The notes under the pieces: generated by a model | Told to the model about the DNA's origin: nothing | Databases searched by the model: none | Seen by the model: only the letters and a program-made list of their open reading frames with translations | NCBI RefSeq assembly: GCF_017526105.1 | Contig: NZ_CP071839.1 | Location: 434,001-498,000, forward strand | Length of the DNA stretch: 64,000 nucleotides | Source: Streptomyces cyanogenus | Lineage (GTDB): Bacteria; Actinomycetota; Actinomycetes; Streptomycetales; Streptomycetaceae | Reading direction: 5' to 3' | In this document: positions 16,907 through 26,112 of the stretch, piece by piece | Layout: every line of letters starts with the position of its first letter | Numbering within the stretch: position 1 is the stretch's first letter | Position numbers and translations under genes: made by a program

Positions 16907-18555
16907 GGAGTCCTCGGGCACGGCGTACCGAGCGCCGCCGGCGACCGGGCAGCGTACGGGTGCGGCTGACCCTGGCCGCGACCGCCGTCGCCGCCGTCCT
17001 GCTGGCGCTGGCCGCCGTCGCCTCCGCGGTCGCGGTGCGCAGTTCCCTGCACGCCTCGGCGCTCCAGCGGGCCGGCGACGGCGGCACCGTCGCGGTGGCC
17101 GAGGTCGCCCCGTGCGCGTCCGACGCCGGCACCGAGTGCAGGTCCGGCCCCCGAGCGGGGGACATCATTCGGCGTGACACACTCCCGCTGCTCCACGGCG
17201 AACACCTGTCGCTCTGGCCGTGGGCCGATCGGGAGGACGCGACGCCGGTGGAGTTGATTCCGGCCGACGGCTCCGATCCGATCGCCTTCCCCGATTCATG
17301 GACGGACCAGGAGCGGCTGACCACCACGGTGTGGTGGCTGGCCGGTGGCGTGCTGGTGCTCACCCTGCTGACCGCCTGCGGGTCATGGCTGGTCATCGGC
17401 CGGGTCCTCAAGCCCGTGGAGGTGATCCGGACGCAGTTCGCGGCGCTGAGTCTGAGCCGCCTGGACCAGCGCATCCCGGCGCCTCGCAGCGGCCGGGAGT
17501 TCTCACGGCTGGTGGCGACGATGAACAGCGCCCTGGACCGTCTCGAAGCGGGGGCCGCCCGGCAACGGCAGTTCACCTCCGACGTCGCCCATGAACTGCG
17601 TACGCCGCTCGCCTGTCTGCGCGCCGAACTCGAACTCGCGCTGGCCCCCTCCGGGACGGCCCACTGGCCGGACGCCGCCCGCGACGCCCTGCACGACACC
17701 CTTCATCTCCAGGACATCACCACGAACCTGCTGCTTCTGGCCCGGCTCGACGCACAGGCTCCGCACTCGGCCATCCTCCTGACCGAGCGAGTCGACCTGC
17801 CGGGACTGATCCGTGACGCGGTCGCCCGCCGTGACGTGCCCGACCGCCTCCGTCTCGTCGTCAGCGCACCCGACGATCCCGCAGCCGTGACCGGCCACCG
17901 CGGCCTGCTCGCGCGCGTCCTGGCCAACCTGCTCGACAACGCCGAACGCCATGCGGCCACCACGATCACCGTCACGCTCACCCTGGACCACGAACGCCGG
18001 CAAGCCGTGCTGGAGGTGGCCAACGACGGCCCGCCCATCCCTCCCGAGCACCGGGAGACGATCTTCGAGCGTTTCAGCCGGCTCGACGACGCCCGCACCC
18101 GTGACGCCGGGGGCACCGGCCTCGGCCTGGCCATCGCCCGCCGTATCACCACGCTCCACCACGGCACCCTCACCCTCTCCCCCGCCCAGGGGAAGGAGAT
18201 GGGCGCCCGGTTCGCCGTACGCCTGCCCCTGGCCTCGGAGGACGCCCAGACGCTGGTCTCCGAACTCCTGCACGCGTGGGACGAGCCCGACGACATCCCG
18301 GAGCTGCTCGGCCACAACGCCGCGTCCGAGCCTCTTGAAGAAGTCGTGCCCGATCTCGTACGCGCCCTCGTCACGGCCGGACGCGACCGCCACCTCCACG
18401 CTCTGCTCGGGCACGTCGCACGGCAGGCGCCCGCCTGGGAAGTCACCGGCCTCGCCGACGTCCTCCGGGACGAGGGCATGCCCACGGCCGCCGACGAACT
18501 GCTCGCCGCGCGCACCGCACGGCGTGGGCTCGCACGGCGGGGCCGGGTGCGTTGA
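16900..18555 (+). CDS. Sensor histidine kinase with helical C-terminal extension
   Basis: A 551-residue membrane kinase. Two membrane helices (about residues 22-46 and 142-166) flank an extracytoplasmic region of about 95 residues with two cysteines (CASDAGTEC). A HAMP domain (about 168-220), HisKA with FTSDVAHELRTPLA (phospho-His in AHELRTP) and HATPase_c (NLLDNAERHA, GGTGLGLAIARRI) follow. After the normal kinase end, about residue 440, an extra 110 residues form repeating helices (VPDLVRALVTAGRDRH, LADVLRDEGMPTAADELLAAR) like the ALR-AGR helical repeats found in uncharacterised Streptomyces proteins. That tail is unusual for this kinase class and may bind another protein. Confidence 0.92.
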   Translation: MLRSPRARRTERRRRPGSVRVRLTLAATAVAAVLLALAAVASAVAVRSSLHASALQRAGDGGTVAVAEVAPCASDAGTECRSGPRAGDIIRRDTLPLLHGEHLSLWPWADREDATPVELIPADGSDPIAFPDSWTDQERLTTTVWWLAGGVLVLTLLTACGSWLVIGRVLKPVEVIRTQFAALSLSRLDQRIPAPRSGREFSRLVATMNSALDRLEAGAARQRQFTSDVAHELRTPLACLRAELELALAPSGTAHWPDAARDALHDTLHLQDITTNLLLLARLDAQAPHSAILLTERVDLPGLIRDAVARRDVPDRLRLVVSAPDDPAAVTGHRGLLARVLANLLDNAERHAATTITVTLTLDHERRQAVLEVANDGPPIPPEHRETIFERFSRLDDARTRDAGGTGLGLAIARRITTLHHGTLTLSPAQGKEMGARFAVRLPLASEDAQTLVSELLHAWDEPDDIPELLGHNAASEPLEEVVPDLVRALVTAGRDRHLHALLGHVARQAPAWEVTGLADVLRDEGMPTAADELLAARTARRGLARRGRVR

Positions 18556-18858
18556 GCCGGCATGCGTACGGCGTCCGCCGCCGCGTCGTGGAGAGGCCGA
18601 CGGGCGCGCCCTGAACGCCCCCTGATCCATCACCGTCAGCCGAAGGAACAGCTCAGTCGCCGGCCGGGGCGGTTCGGGTGGGCCGCGCCGAGGTGGTACG
18701 CAGGGTGGCTCGGGTCAGGCAGCAGGTTACGGAGGCTCGGAGACGCGGCGGTCAGAGCGCGGGGCTACGGCGGTTTGCTGCCGGGGCTCATCGAGGGCTT
18801 GTTCTGTGATCACCATCACATCGTCACAATACGGACATTCTTTCGGCGAGGAGATCAC
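18556..18858. other. Intergenic region before the small ORF
   Basis: A 303-bp stretch, GC-rich at first, then with a relatively AT-rich part near 18795-18850 (ATCACCATCACATCGTCACAAT) that could be the promoter of the small gene at 18859. No other gene is supportable. Confidence 0.35.
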
Positions 18859-19110
18859 GTGCCCGACTCTCGGGCGAAGATGGAGCGTTTCCTCGGCAAG
18901 ACGCGTGCCACCCGCACAGAGGCCGAGGTGCAGTGGGTGCTCGACGAACTGCTCGCGTCAGGATGCGTCGACACCGTACGGGCCCGGGCGAGATCCCTCG
19001 CCGAGGAGGCCCACGTGGAGGCGCTCAAGGCGTTCGACGACAAACCCGACTCCGAGGACAAGCAATTCCTGCTCGAATTGCCGTTCTACATGGTGGAACG
19101 GGAAAGCTGA
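18859..19110 (+). CDS. Small protein resembling a polyprenyl synthetase C-terminus
   Basis: An 83-residue ORF from GTG 18859, with GAGGAG six bases upstream. The sequence is helical: EAEVQWVLDELLASGCVDTV followed by ARARSLAEEAHVEALKAFD and a terminal LLELPFYMVERES. This matches the last two helices of polyprenyl (GGPP-type) synthetases, where a short charged loop precedes a cysteine-containing helix. The catalytic DDxxD parts are absent, so it is either a remnant or a stand-alone adapter. Its good ribosome site argues for expression. Its end overlaps the convergent LysR gene by 25 bp. Confidence 0.55.
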   Translation: MPDSRAKMERFLGKTRATRTEAEVQWVLDELLASGCVDTVRARARSLAEEAHVEALKAFDDKPDSEDKQFLLELPFYMVERES

Positions 19111-20069
19111 GCATCGTTACCTTCTTGCGCCGTGCCGGACAGGCGCGCACGTTTCAGCCACTCCCGGTAGGCCGGGGCCTCGGCGGCGACGGCCCAGTAG
19201 GCCTTCTCCAATTCCGGGTAGACCTCGTCCAGTTCGGGCTCGGTGCGGGCCGCCAGCAGCAGACGTACTCCCAGCGGATCGCCCTTCAGCGGGCGGATCG
19301 CGAGGTCGGGGCGGGGATGGGCGGTGGGCTGGCTGACGGTGACGACTTCGCCGGTGGCGGCGAGTGAGTACGCGGTGAGGTAGTCGCCGTGCAGCATCTC
19401 GGAGTGCAGGCCCGCGGCCCGCAGCACCCGGGACAGGCCTTCCCACTCGCCGTCGACCGTCGAGTCGACCATCCAGCGGTCACCGGCCAGGTCGGCGAGG
19501 CTCACCTCCGGCTGCGCCGCGGCGGGATGGTCCGCCGAGAGCGTGACGAACTGCGGTTCGCGTTCGACGAGGACACGCAGGCACAGGCCGGGTGGAATGC
19601 GCAGCGGGCTGCCCTCGACCTCGTGCACGAAGGCCATGTCCAGCCGGCCGGCGGCGACCATCCCCAACAGGGCGCTGGCGGACACGTTCATCTGCAGGGC
19701 CGGTTCGCAATCCGGGCCTCGTGCCCGCAGCAGGCGCAGCCAGCCGGGGATGGCCCGGCTCGCCGTCGCGCCTATGCGCAGCTGGTAGCCGCCGGCGGCG
19801 CGGGCCGCCGCCGCCCTCGTCTCCGTGACGATCGCCGCGAACTCCGCGACCAGCGGCCTGGCGCGGCTCAGCACGGCCAGCCCCAGCGGGGTGGGGCGGC
19901 AGCCGGTGCGGGCGCGCACGAAGAGCTGAGCCCCCAGGGCGCGCTCTATGCGCAGTAGCTGATTACTCAACGACGGCTGTGCCAGGCCGAGTTGACGTGC
20001 GGCTTTGTGCAAGCTGCCGGTGTCGGCGATGGCGCAGAGCAGGCGCAGATGCCTCACCTCGAGCTCCAT
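19086..20069 (-). CDS. snpR: LysR-family regulator of the snapalysin gene (SnpR-like)
   Basis: A 327-residue LysR protein from ATG 20069: HTH at residues about 1-60 (LRLLCAIADTGSLHKAARQLGLAQPSLSNQ) and a substrate-binding domain at about 90-300. It is divergent from the metalloprotease gene snpA, the classic Streptomyces arrangement in which the LysR protein activates snpA. A T-N11-A palindrome lies between the genes. An upstream in-frame start (20165) would add 32 residues lacking family similarity and was rejected. Orthology to SnpR is inferred from the arrangement. Confidence 0.88.
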   Translation of the reverse strand: MELEVRHLRLLCAIADTGSLHKAARQLGLAQPSLSNQLLRIERALGAQLFVRARTGCRPTPLGLAVLSRARPLVAEFAAIVTETRAAAARAAGGYQLRIGATASRAIPGWLRLLRARGPDCEPALQMNVSASALLGMVAAGRLDMAFVHEVEGSPLRIPPGLCLRVLVEREPQFVTLSADHPAAAQPEVSLADLAGDRWMVDSTVDGEWEGLSRVLRAAGLHSEMLHGDYLTAYSLAATGEVVTVSQPTAHPRPDLAIRPLKGDPLGVRLLLAARTEPELDEVYPELEKAYWAVAAEAPAYREWLKRARLSGTAQEGNDAQLSRSTM

Positions 20070-20141
20070 GGGAGGAGCGTAGGGCGGCGCCGGGCACCAC
20101 ACCAGATGTTCAAGGTCCAACGAAACCGGACGAGTCGGCCA

Positions 20142-20162
20142 CCGATAGCCCCGGGTTATCGG
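20142..20162. promoter_or_regulatory. Candidate LysR (T-N11-A) site between snpR and snpA
   Basis: CCGATA and TATCGG form a 6-bp inverted repeat separated by nine bases, containing T at 20146 and A at 20158 exactly eleven bases apart. It lies about 90 bp before snpA and 73 bp before snpR, where a LysR activator site would be expected. Confidence 0.65.
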
Positions 20163-20250
20163 CAACTGCCATCATCCCTCGCCCCGTTGGCCTGCCCGAG
20201 ACTCACTGGCAACCGATCGTTCAACCCCACAGGACGAGAAGGAGCCCCCC

Positions 20251-20949
20251 ATGGCGTCGTTCCGTACCCGTACCGGGTCGAAGAACTCCAGGAGACTCGT
20301 GGCCCTGGCCCTGGGCCTCGGTCTGGCCTCCGCCGCGCTGGGCACCGCCGGCCCGGCAAGCGCGACGAGCACCGCCCAAGCCCCCGCCCAGACCCCCACC
20401 GCCGGCTACGTGAGCGCGGCCGAGAACACCGGCAGCAAGGCGTTCTTCGACGCCGTGCTGAAGTCGGTCGCCAAGAGGCAGGCCGCCCAGCCCTCCCTGA
20501 AGGTGGTGACCGTCTACTACAACCCCTCCCAGGCGCCGAGCTTCCGCTCCCAGATATCGAGCGCCGTCTCCATCTGGAACAGCTCGGTGTCGAACGTCAA
20601 GCTCCAGGCGACCACGGGCAATGGTGACTTCGCCTACTACGAGGGCAACGACCCGCGCGGTTCGTACGCCTCCACCAACGGCCACGGCCGCGGCTACATC
20701 TTCCTGGACTACGCGCAGAACCAGCAGTACGACTCCATCCGCGTCGCCGCCCACGAGACCGGCCACGTGCTGGGGCTGCCCGACCACTACAGCGGCCCGT
20801 GCAGCGAACTGATGTCGGGCGGCGGCCCCGGCACGAGCTGCACCAACCGCTACCCCAACAGCACCGAGCGGGCCCGGGTCAACCAGCTCTGGGCCAACGG
20901 GCTCGCCAAGGCGCTCGCGCAGGTCGGCACGGCGGCGAAGGCGGGCTGA
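20251..20949 (+). CDS. snpA: Snapalysin (secreted zinc metalloprotease)
   Basis: A 232-residue precursor from ATG 20251, with a GAAGGAG ribosome site. A Sec signal peptide (about 1-38, [16 protein letters not shown]) and a short propeptide precede a small metzincin-like protease. The zinc site is [13 protein letters not shown] (two His and the Asp ligand of HExxHxxGxxD, typical of snapalysin M7). A later Met-turn-like segment (SELMSGGG) and two cysteines (PCSE, SCTN) complete the fold. It is exported and degrades milk-type proteins in known homologues. Regulated by the divergent LysR gene. Confidence 0.95.
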   Translation: MASFRTRTGSKNSRRLVALALGLGLASAALGTAGPASATSTAQAPAQTPTAGYVSAAENTGSKAFFDAVLKSVAKRQAAQPSLKVVTVYYNPSQAPSFRSQISSAVSIWNSSVSNVKLQATTGNGDFAYYEGNDPRGSYASTNGHGRGYIFLDYAQNQQYDSIRVAAHETGHVLGLPDHYSGPCSELMSGGGPGTSCTNRYPNSTERARVNQLWANGLAKALAQVGTAAKAG

Positions 20950-20980
20950 CCTTCCCTGCAGGCCGGCTCGTCACCGGAAC

Positions 20981-21009
20981 ACGGACCGCGGACCGGTGCC
21001 GCGGTCCGT
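20981..21009. terminator. Terminator hairpin after snpA
   Basis: Perfect 11-bp arms ACGGACCGCGG (20981-20991) and CCGCGGTCCGT (20999-21009) enclose a 7-nt loop, 32 bp after the snpA stop and ahead of the convergent gene at 21039. It may serve both directions. Confidence 0.7.
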
Positions 21010-21038
21010 AGCGCCGCCCCGGATCGGGAGCGAGCGTG

Positions 21039-21574
21039 TCAGAGTTCGTCCGCGCCGGCCAGGGCTCCGGTGATCAGGCGGGTGGCGAAGTCGCGGTCGT
21101 CGGTGAGGCGGTTGATGTGCTCCGCGAGCAGGAAGGCGGTGGCTTCCAGGGGAGTCATCTCGGCGTCGGTCCAGTATCCGTACTGCTTGCGCCAGAGGCT
21201 GGGGCTCAGGTCGGTGCCCGCTGCGACGACCAGGCCGACCATGGTGGGAATGGTCTCGGGGCGAACACTCCTCGGCATCATGCGCATCGAGGCGACGAGG
21301 CTGGGCACGACGTACTCGATGACGTCCTTGCCGTGGCTCTCGTAGGCCATCCGCAGCCACTTCATGAACATGAAGATGAGCGTGCACGCGCCGTCCAGCA
21401 CGTCATCGGTCCCCTCGGGGCCCAGTGACGCGGCGAACTGATCGTCAGCGCCTGTTGCTGGGGGTCGGTCTCGGTCTTGCCGTCGTAGATGCTCTTGAGC
21501 CGGGAGTCGATCATCATGAGCGCTGCACCCACGTCACCGGCGGGAGCGTGCTGGGGGTCGCAGGGCGATGACAC
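21039..21574 (-). pseudogene. Uncharacterised protein gene, broken by a single-base frameshift
   Basis: Two frames join into one protein of about 178 residues. The first starts at GTG 21574 (AGGAGG eight bases upstream) with ALMMIDSRLKSIYDGKTETD. The second runs in another frame through DQFAASLGPEGTDDVLDGAC and KWLRMAYESHGKDVIEYVV to EL at 21039. The break lies at about 21440, where adding one base after QQQAL would restore the frame. I do not recognise the family. Both halves are helical with no signal peptide. It may be a genuine pseudogene or a sequencing error. Confidence 0.65.
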
Positions 21575-21836
21575 AGGAGTCCTCCTCTGGTGAGGACGCC
21601 TGCGACCGCCCGGCCCCGCTTCCGAGCCGCGAGGTGACGACGAGTCGGGTAAGGGACCCCCGGACGGCGAGATCGACTTCGTCGTTCCCGTCGAGCGGGA
21701 AGTCGTCGGCCGTGAGTTCGCGTGCCGGTTGTCCCACCGATACGCGCTCTCGGGTCCGCCCGTTGGTCCCCCCTCATCGTCGTCGCTGTCGTCTGAGATA
21801 CCGTCCCTTCCGGTCCGGGCGAGTGAGAGGGATGTC

Positions 21837-22307
21837 GTGCAGTTTCAGGTGCGTGGCCGGGGGGCCCGCCGGTGGTTCACGTTCGGGGCGATCGCGTTCG
21901 GGGGGCTGTTCCTGGTCATCGGGCTGATCCTCGCCGGGGTGTCGGTCTCGTTCCTGGCGGATGCGGAGCGAGCCCCGGGCACGGTGGTGGACCTGGAGTG
22001 GCGGAACGACCACAGCCATGTTTCACACCGGAAGCGGGGCAACGACGGGCCCGTGGCGTACCCGGTGGTCGAGTTCACGGCGGCGGATGGCACGCGGCGG
22101 ACCTTCCGGAGTTCCACGGGGTCCAATCCACCCGGGTACGAACGGGGTGAGCGGGTCGAGGTGCTCTACCGGGCGGATTCCCCCGAGGACGCGCGGATCA
22201 ACGGGTTCGCCTCGCTGTGGCTGCTTCCGCTGATCTTCGGCGGGATCGGGCTGCTCTTCGCGGGGATCGGGACGGTTGTGGCGTTGGTGACGCGGAGGCG
22301 TTCCTGA
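21837..22307 (+). CDS. DUF3592-like membrane protein
   Basis: A 156-residue protein from GTG 21837 (AGAGG upstream). It has one N-terminal membrane helix (FTFGAIAFGGLFLVIGLILAGV), a soluble beta domain with PGTVVDLEW, VAYPVVEFTAADG and ERVEVLYRADSPEDARI, and a second C-terminal helix pair. The VVD-PVV-VEVLY-PEDARI pattern is that of DUF3592 proteins. Function is unknown. An upstream in-frame ATG (21729) would add 36 residues of low similarity, so I prefer the later start. Confidence 0.75.
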   Translation: MQFQVRGRGARRWFTFGAIAFGGLFLVIGLILAGVSVSFLADAERAPGTVVDLEWRNDHSHVSHRKRGNDGPVAYPVVEFTAADGTRRTFRSSTGSNPPGYERGERVEVLYRADSPEDARINGFASLWLLPLIFGGIGLLFAGIGTVVALVTRRRS

Positions 22308-22416
22308 GCGGGGTGTTGAGCGGGGGGAGCTGAACCCCGCGGACCTCGCGGTCGAGCGCGCGTGCTTGAACCGGACATGCGTGGTCGGGAGCCGTTGCCG
22401 GCCGTCCCCCGGTGGA

Positions 22417-23082
22417 TCAGCAGTCGCCGGTGGTGTGCTCGACGTCCCCGGTCCCGGCCGACCCCGCGTCGTCCCGCGGTGCCGGGCTCAGCAGGACGTC
22501 GATGCCCGCCCGCACGTACCGCTCCAGTGTGGCGTCCGACGCCGCGATCAGGGCCGGGGGCCGTATCTCGGTGCGCATCAGGCTGGTGCCGAGCATCCAG
22601 GCCGCCAGGAGTTCCGCACGCAGATCGGCGTCGGGGCCGCCCAGGCGGGAGGCCAGGCGCTCGGTGAACACCTCGGTGAAGTCCGCCCGCAGCCGGGCCA
22701 GCGCCTCGTCCCGGCCGGAGGAGCGCAGCACCGACAGCACCGGATGCGGGAAGTCGCCCTCCTTCGGCGTCCCCGACAGCAGCGCGCAGAACCAGTCGGG
22801 GATCGTCTCGACCGGCTCCTCCAGCAGGGGTTCGAATATCTTCCCGGTGCCCACGACATCGTTGAAGAGCGCTTCCTTCGAGCCGAAGTAGCGGTAGACG
22901 AGCGCGGCGTCCACCCCCACGTCGCCGGCGATGTCGCGCACGCTGGTGCCCTCGTAGCCGTACTTGCCGAAGCGGAACGCGGCGGCGGACCTGAGCGCGG
23001 TACGCGTGGCCGAGGCCGAGCGCCTGTGGGCCGGCCGGCAGGCCCCCGCCTCCGACGCCTCGCTGTCGTGTACTCCCGTCAC
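22417..23082 (-). CDS. TetR-family regulator of the sugar-transfer/export operon
   Basis: A 221-residue protein starting at GTG 23082, decided by GGAGG about nine bases upstream. The HTH is seen in KYGYEGTSVRDIAGDVGVDAALVYRYFGSKEALFNDVV. The rest is a typical variable ligand domain with several tryptophans in one helix (ETIPDWFCALL). It is divergent from the UDP-sugar dehydrogenase, glycosyltransferase and exporter genes, and a long imperfect inverted repeat lies in the shared intergenic region. It probably represses that operon until an inducing compound is bound. Confidence 0.9.
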   Translation of the reverse strand: MTGVHDSEASEAGACRPAHRRSASATRTALRSAAAFRFGKYGYEGTSVRDIAGDVGVDAALVYRYFGSKEALFNDVVGTGKIFEPLLEEPVETIPDWFCALLSGTPKEGDFPHPVLSVLRSSGRDEALARLRADFTEVFTERLASRLGGPDADLRAELLAAWMLGTSLMRTEIRPPALIAASDATLERYVRAGIDVLLSPAPRDDAGSAGTGDVEHTTGDC

Positions 23083-23146
23083 GCCACCGCACCTCCGTTG
23101 TCCGCGGACCTCCGCTGCCCGCCCCATGGTCCAGTGTGAAGCGGCT

Positions 23147-23239
23147 GTCTCAAAGTCACCGACCGTTGTCACCAATCGTTGACTTGTGTTCGCACCGCAT
23201 GCCATACCTGAAGCAGGTCAACGGTTGATGACTTGAGAC
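23147..23239. promoter_or_regulatory. Large imperfect inverted repeat, candidate TetR operator region
   Basis: A 22-nt arm at 23147-23168 pairs with a 21-nt arm at 23219-23239 (one gap, two mismatches). The second arm holds the 11-bp palindrome TCAACGGTTGA at 23218-23228. Both arms lie in the divergent region between tetR and the ugd-like gene, as paired repressor sites would. Confidence 0.6.
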
Positions 23240-23364
23240 CTTGTTCTGCCGGGCCGTACGAGGAAGTCGGCCCGTTCCAGGTCGCCCGTACGGCGCGACG
23301 GCGCGCGTCTTCGACACGGAAGCCGCCACGCACGGGCCCCACCGACCGGAAATGGTGATCTTCT

Positions 23365-24687
23365 GTGCCTGCTCGACATGTCGCCGTGATCGGAACCGGT
23401 TACGTCGGACTGACCACCGGTGCCTGCCTGGCCTCCTTGGGACACTCCGTGGTGTGCGCCGACGCCGACCCGCGCAAGGTCGAACGGCTGCGCGAGGCCC
23501 GGGTCGACATCCTGGAGCCGGATCTGCCGGAGACCGTGCGGGACGCCCTGGAGGCGGGCCGGCTGGACTTCACCGGCGACACCGCGGCCGCCGTGGCAGA
23601 GGCCGAGGTGGTGTTCCTGTGCCTGCCCACACCCATGGGTGCGGGCGGCGCGGCCGACCTCGCCGCCGTGGAGGCCGTCGCCGGAGAGATCCGCGACGTG
23701 CTGCGACCCGGCTGTGTCGTCGTCAACAAGTCGACCGTGCCGGTCGGCACCTGCGAGCGCGTCGCCGCACTGCTCGGCCGGGGGGACGTGACCGTGGTGA
23801 GCAACCCGGAGTTCCTGCGCGAAGGCCGTGCGGTGCACGACTTCCTGCACCCCGACCGCATCGTGATCGGAGCCGGCGACCGGGCCGCCGCCCGGCGCGT
23901 GGCCGACCTGTACGCCGCGCTCGACGCGCCTCTGGTCCTCACCGACCCGGCCAGCGCCGAACTGACCAAGTACGCGGCGAACTTCTTCCTCGCGATGAAG
24001 CTGTCGTTCGCCAACAACCTCGCCACCCTGTGCGAACGCTTCGGCGCCGACATCGCCGATGTCACCGAGGGCATCGGCCGCGATCCGCGCATCGGCTCGG
24101 CGTTCCTGCGGCCCGGCCCGGGCTGGGGCGGCTCCTGCCTGCCCAAGGACACCCACGCCCTGCTGACCATGTGCGACCGGTCCGGCGTCGACTTCCCGTT
24201 GCTGAGCGCCACCATCGAGACCAACGTCACCCACCAGCGCCGGCTCGTGGACCGTGTGGCCGCCGCGTGCGGGCGCGGCGAGGACGGTTCCCTGCACGGC
24301 GTACGGCTCGCCCTGTACGGCCTGACCTTCAAGGCCGGCACCTCCGACCTGAGGGACTCGCCCGCGCTCGCCGTCGCCCGGCTGCTGCGCGAGCGGGGCG
24401 CCGAACTCACCGCATATGACCCGGCGTTGTCCGAGGAGCGGCCCGACCTGAGCGATCTGGTCGAGCTCGTCGCCGACCCGGTGCGGGCCGCCGAGGGTGC
24501 CGCGTCCTGCCTGGTCCTCACCGAGTGGCCGGAGCTGCGGGACCTCGACTGGGCGGCGATCGCCGCGCGGATGACCGGCCACGAGGTCCACGACTTCCGC
24601 AACCTGCTCGACGCGGACCTGCTCGCGCGGGCCGGGCTGAGCCGGCGGGGCATCGGACGCCCGGCGGCACCGGCTCGCGTGGCGTGA
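23365..24687 (+). CDS. UDP-glucose/GDP-mannose dehydrogenase family protein
   Basis: A 440-residue enzyme from GTG 23365 that oxidises a nucleotide-sugar C6 hydroxyl to a carboxylate using two NAD+. The N-terminal NAD fold opens with [21 protein letters not shown]. The central helix carries the [20 protein letters not shown] motif and the catalytic nucleophile lies in [10 protein letters not shown]. The C-terminal UDP-binding domain shows [19 protein letters not shown]-glucose to UDP-glucuronate is the commonest activity, but GDP-mannose or UDP-HexNAc oxidation cannot be excluded. It is followed within 120 bp by a glycosyltransferase gene, suggesting it supplies that enzyme's donor. Confidence 0.93.
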   Translation: MPARHVAVIGTGYVGLTTGACLASLGHSVVCADADPRKVERLREARVDILEPDLPETVRDALEAGRLDFTGDTAAAVAEAEVVFLCLPTPMGAGGAADLAAVEAVAGEIRDVLRPGCVVVNKSTVPVGTCERVAALLGRGDVTVVSNPEFLREGRAVHDFLHPDRIVIGAGDRAAARRVADLYAALDAPLVLTDPASAELTKYAANFFLAMKLSFANNLATLCERFGADIADVTEGIGRDPRIGSAFLRPGPGWGGSCLPKDTHALLTMCDRSGVDFPLLSATIETNVTHQRRLVDRVAAACGRGEDGSLHGVRLALYGLTFKAGTSDLRDSPALAVARLLRERGAELTAYDPALSEERPDLSDLVELVADPVRAAEGAASCLVLTEWPELRDLDWAAIAARMTGHEVHDFRNLLDADLLARAGLSRRGIGRPAAPARVA

Positions 24688-24806
24688 GACGCAGGCGGAG
24701 GGGCCGGCGCTCCGTCCGAGCTGATCGTGGCTGTGCGCCGACGTCCTCGACCGTCCCCGAGACGCCCCAACCATCCCCGGCAGTCCTCTACAGAAAGGCT
24801 CACTCC

Positions 24807-26018
24807 ATGCGGGTTCTGTGCACCACGCTCGGCAGTCCCTCCCATGGGCGCGCCCAGCTGCCCCTGCTGCGCGCCCTGGCCGAGGCCGGGCACCAGGTGC
24901 TGGTCGTCACCGTCGACGACCTCGCCCCGGTCTTCCGTGACGACGACGTCGAAGTGAACGCCGCGCTCCCCCGGTTCAACCCGTTCACCGCGGCCGGCCC
25001 GTACCTCGCCGAACTCCCCGAACCCCCCGACATGACCAAGCCGACACCGGAGCTGACCCGGTTACTGATGCGGGGCGTGGGCGGGGCGGCCGTGACGCCG
25101 CAGCTGGACATCCTGCTGCCCCTCGCCCGGGACTTCCGCCCCGATCTGATCCTGCGGGACGGCATGGACATGAGCTCGGTGCTGATCGCCGAACTGCTGG
25201 GCGTACCGCAGCTTCCGACGCCCTCCGGGTTCAGCAACATCATGGAGCCCGCCGAGATCCTGCCGCAGCTGAACGAGCGGCGCGAGGAGCTGGGGCTGCC
25301 CGTGCGGGACGACCCGCTGTCGGTCGTACCGCACGGACGCGTCGACTACGTACCGCCCGCCTTCTCCTTCGCCCGGAACCCCTCCCATGCCTGGTCATAC
25401 CGGCAGACGGTCGACGTGGAGCGCCACGGGCTGCTGCCCTCGTGGGCGGCCGAACTGCCCACGGACCGGCCGCTGGTGTACGCCGCGATCGGTACGGCCC
25501 TGCCGGCGCTGCGCGAGCACATGGCCGACTCGGCCGAGCCGTTGCCGGTCAAGCTGCCGGACACCGCCGAGAGCCTGCGCGCGATCGTGGAGGCGGCGGT
25601 CGTGCTGGACGACTGTATGGTGGTGGTGTCGACGTCGGGGATGCCCCTGGACGACACCGACGGGCTGCCCGGGCACGTCCACGTCACCGAGCGCGTGCCG
25701 CAGCCGCTGCTGCTGGAGTCGGTCGACCTGTTCGTCACCCACGGCGGGTTCAACAGCATCCGCGAGGCCATGCGCACCGGCACACCGCTGGCGGTCCTGC
25801 CGCACTTCGGGGACCAGCACGCCAACGCGGAGCGGGTGGAGGAGCTGGGCCTCGGCCGACTCGTCGCCGACCGCACCGCGGGAGGCATCGCCGACGTGTG
25901 CCGCAAGCTGCTCGCCGACCCCGAACCCCGGGCGCGGGCCCGGTCGGCCCAGTTGGCGATGCTCACGCTGCCGGACGTCGAGCAGGCGGTCGGCGACCTG
26001 GAGGGGATCGCCGGGTAG
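24807..26018 (+). CDS. GT1-family (macrolide/UGT-like) glycosyltransferase
   Basis: A 403-residue GT-B enzyme from ATG 24807 (AAAGG upstream). The acceptor half begins [21 protein letters not shown], the start typical of antibiotic-type GT1 transferases. The donor half holds the [23 protein letters not shown] and [20 protein letters not shown] motifs. Such enzymes glycosylate small hydrophobic compounds. Between a nucleotide-sugar acid dehydrogenase and an exporter, it could attach a glucuronosyl or related sugar to a compound prior to export. Its acceptor and true donor are unknown. Confidence 0.92.
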   Translation: MRVLCTTLGSPSHGRAQLPLLRALAEAGHQVLVVTVDDLAPVFRDDDVEVNAALPRFNPFTAAGPYLAELPEPPDMTKPTPELTRLLMRGVGGAAVTPQLDILLPLARDFRPDLILRDGMDMSSVLIAELLGVPQLPTPSGFSNIMEPAEILPQLNERREELGLPVRDDPLSVVPHGRVDYVPPAFSFARNPSHAWSYRQTVDVERHGLLPSWAAELPTDRPLVYAAIGTALPALREHMADSAEPLPVKLPDTAESLRAIVEAAVVLDDCMVVVSTSGMPLDDTDGLPGHVHVTERVPQPLLLESVDLFVTHGGFNSIREAMRTGTPLAVLPHFGDQHANAERVEELGLGRLVADRTAGGIADVCRKLLADPEPRARARSAQLAMLTLPDVEQAVGDLEGIAG

Positions 26019-26112
26019 CCCGCACGGCACCAGCACACGGGGCCGTTCCCAGGCCACGGGACGGCCCCCCACCTCTCCCCCATCCCCCATCCCCTGCCCC
26101 CGAGGACGACTT

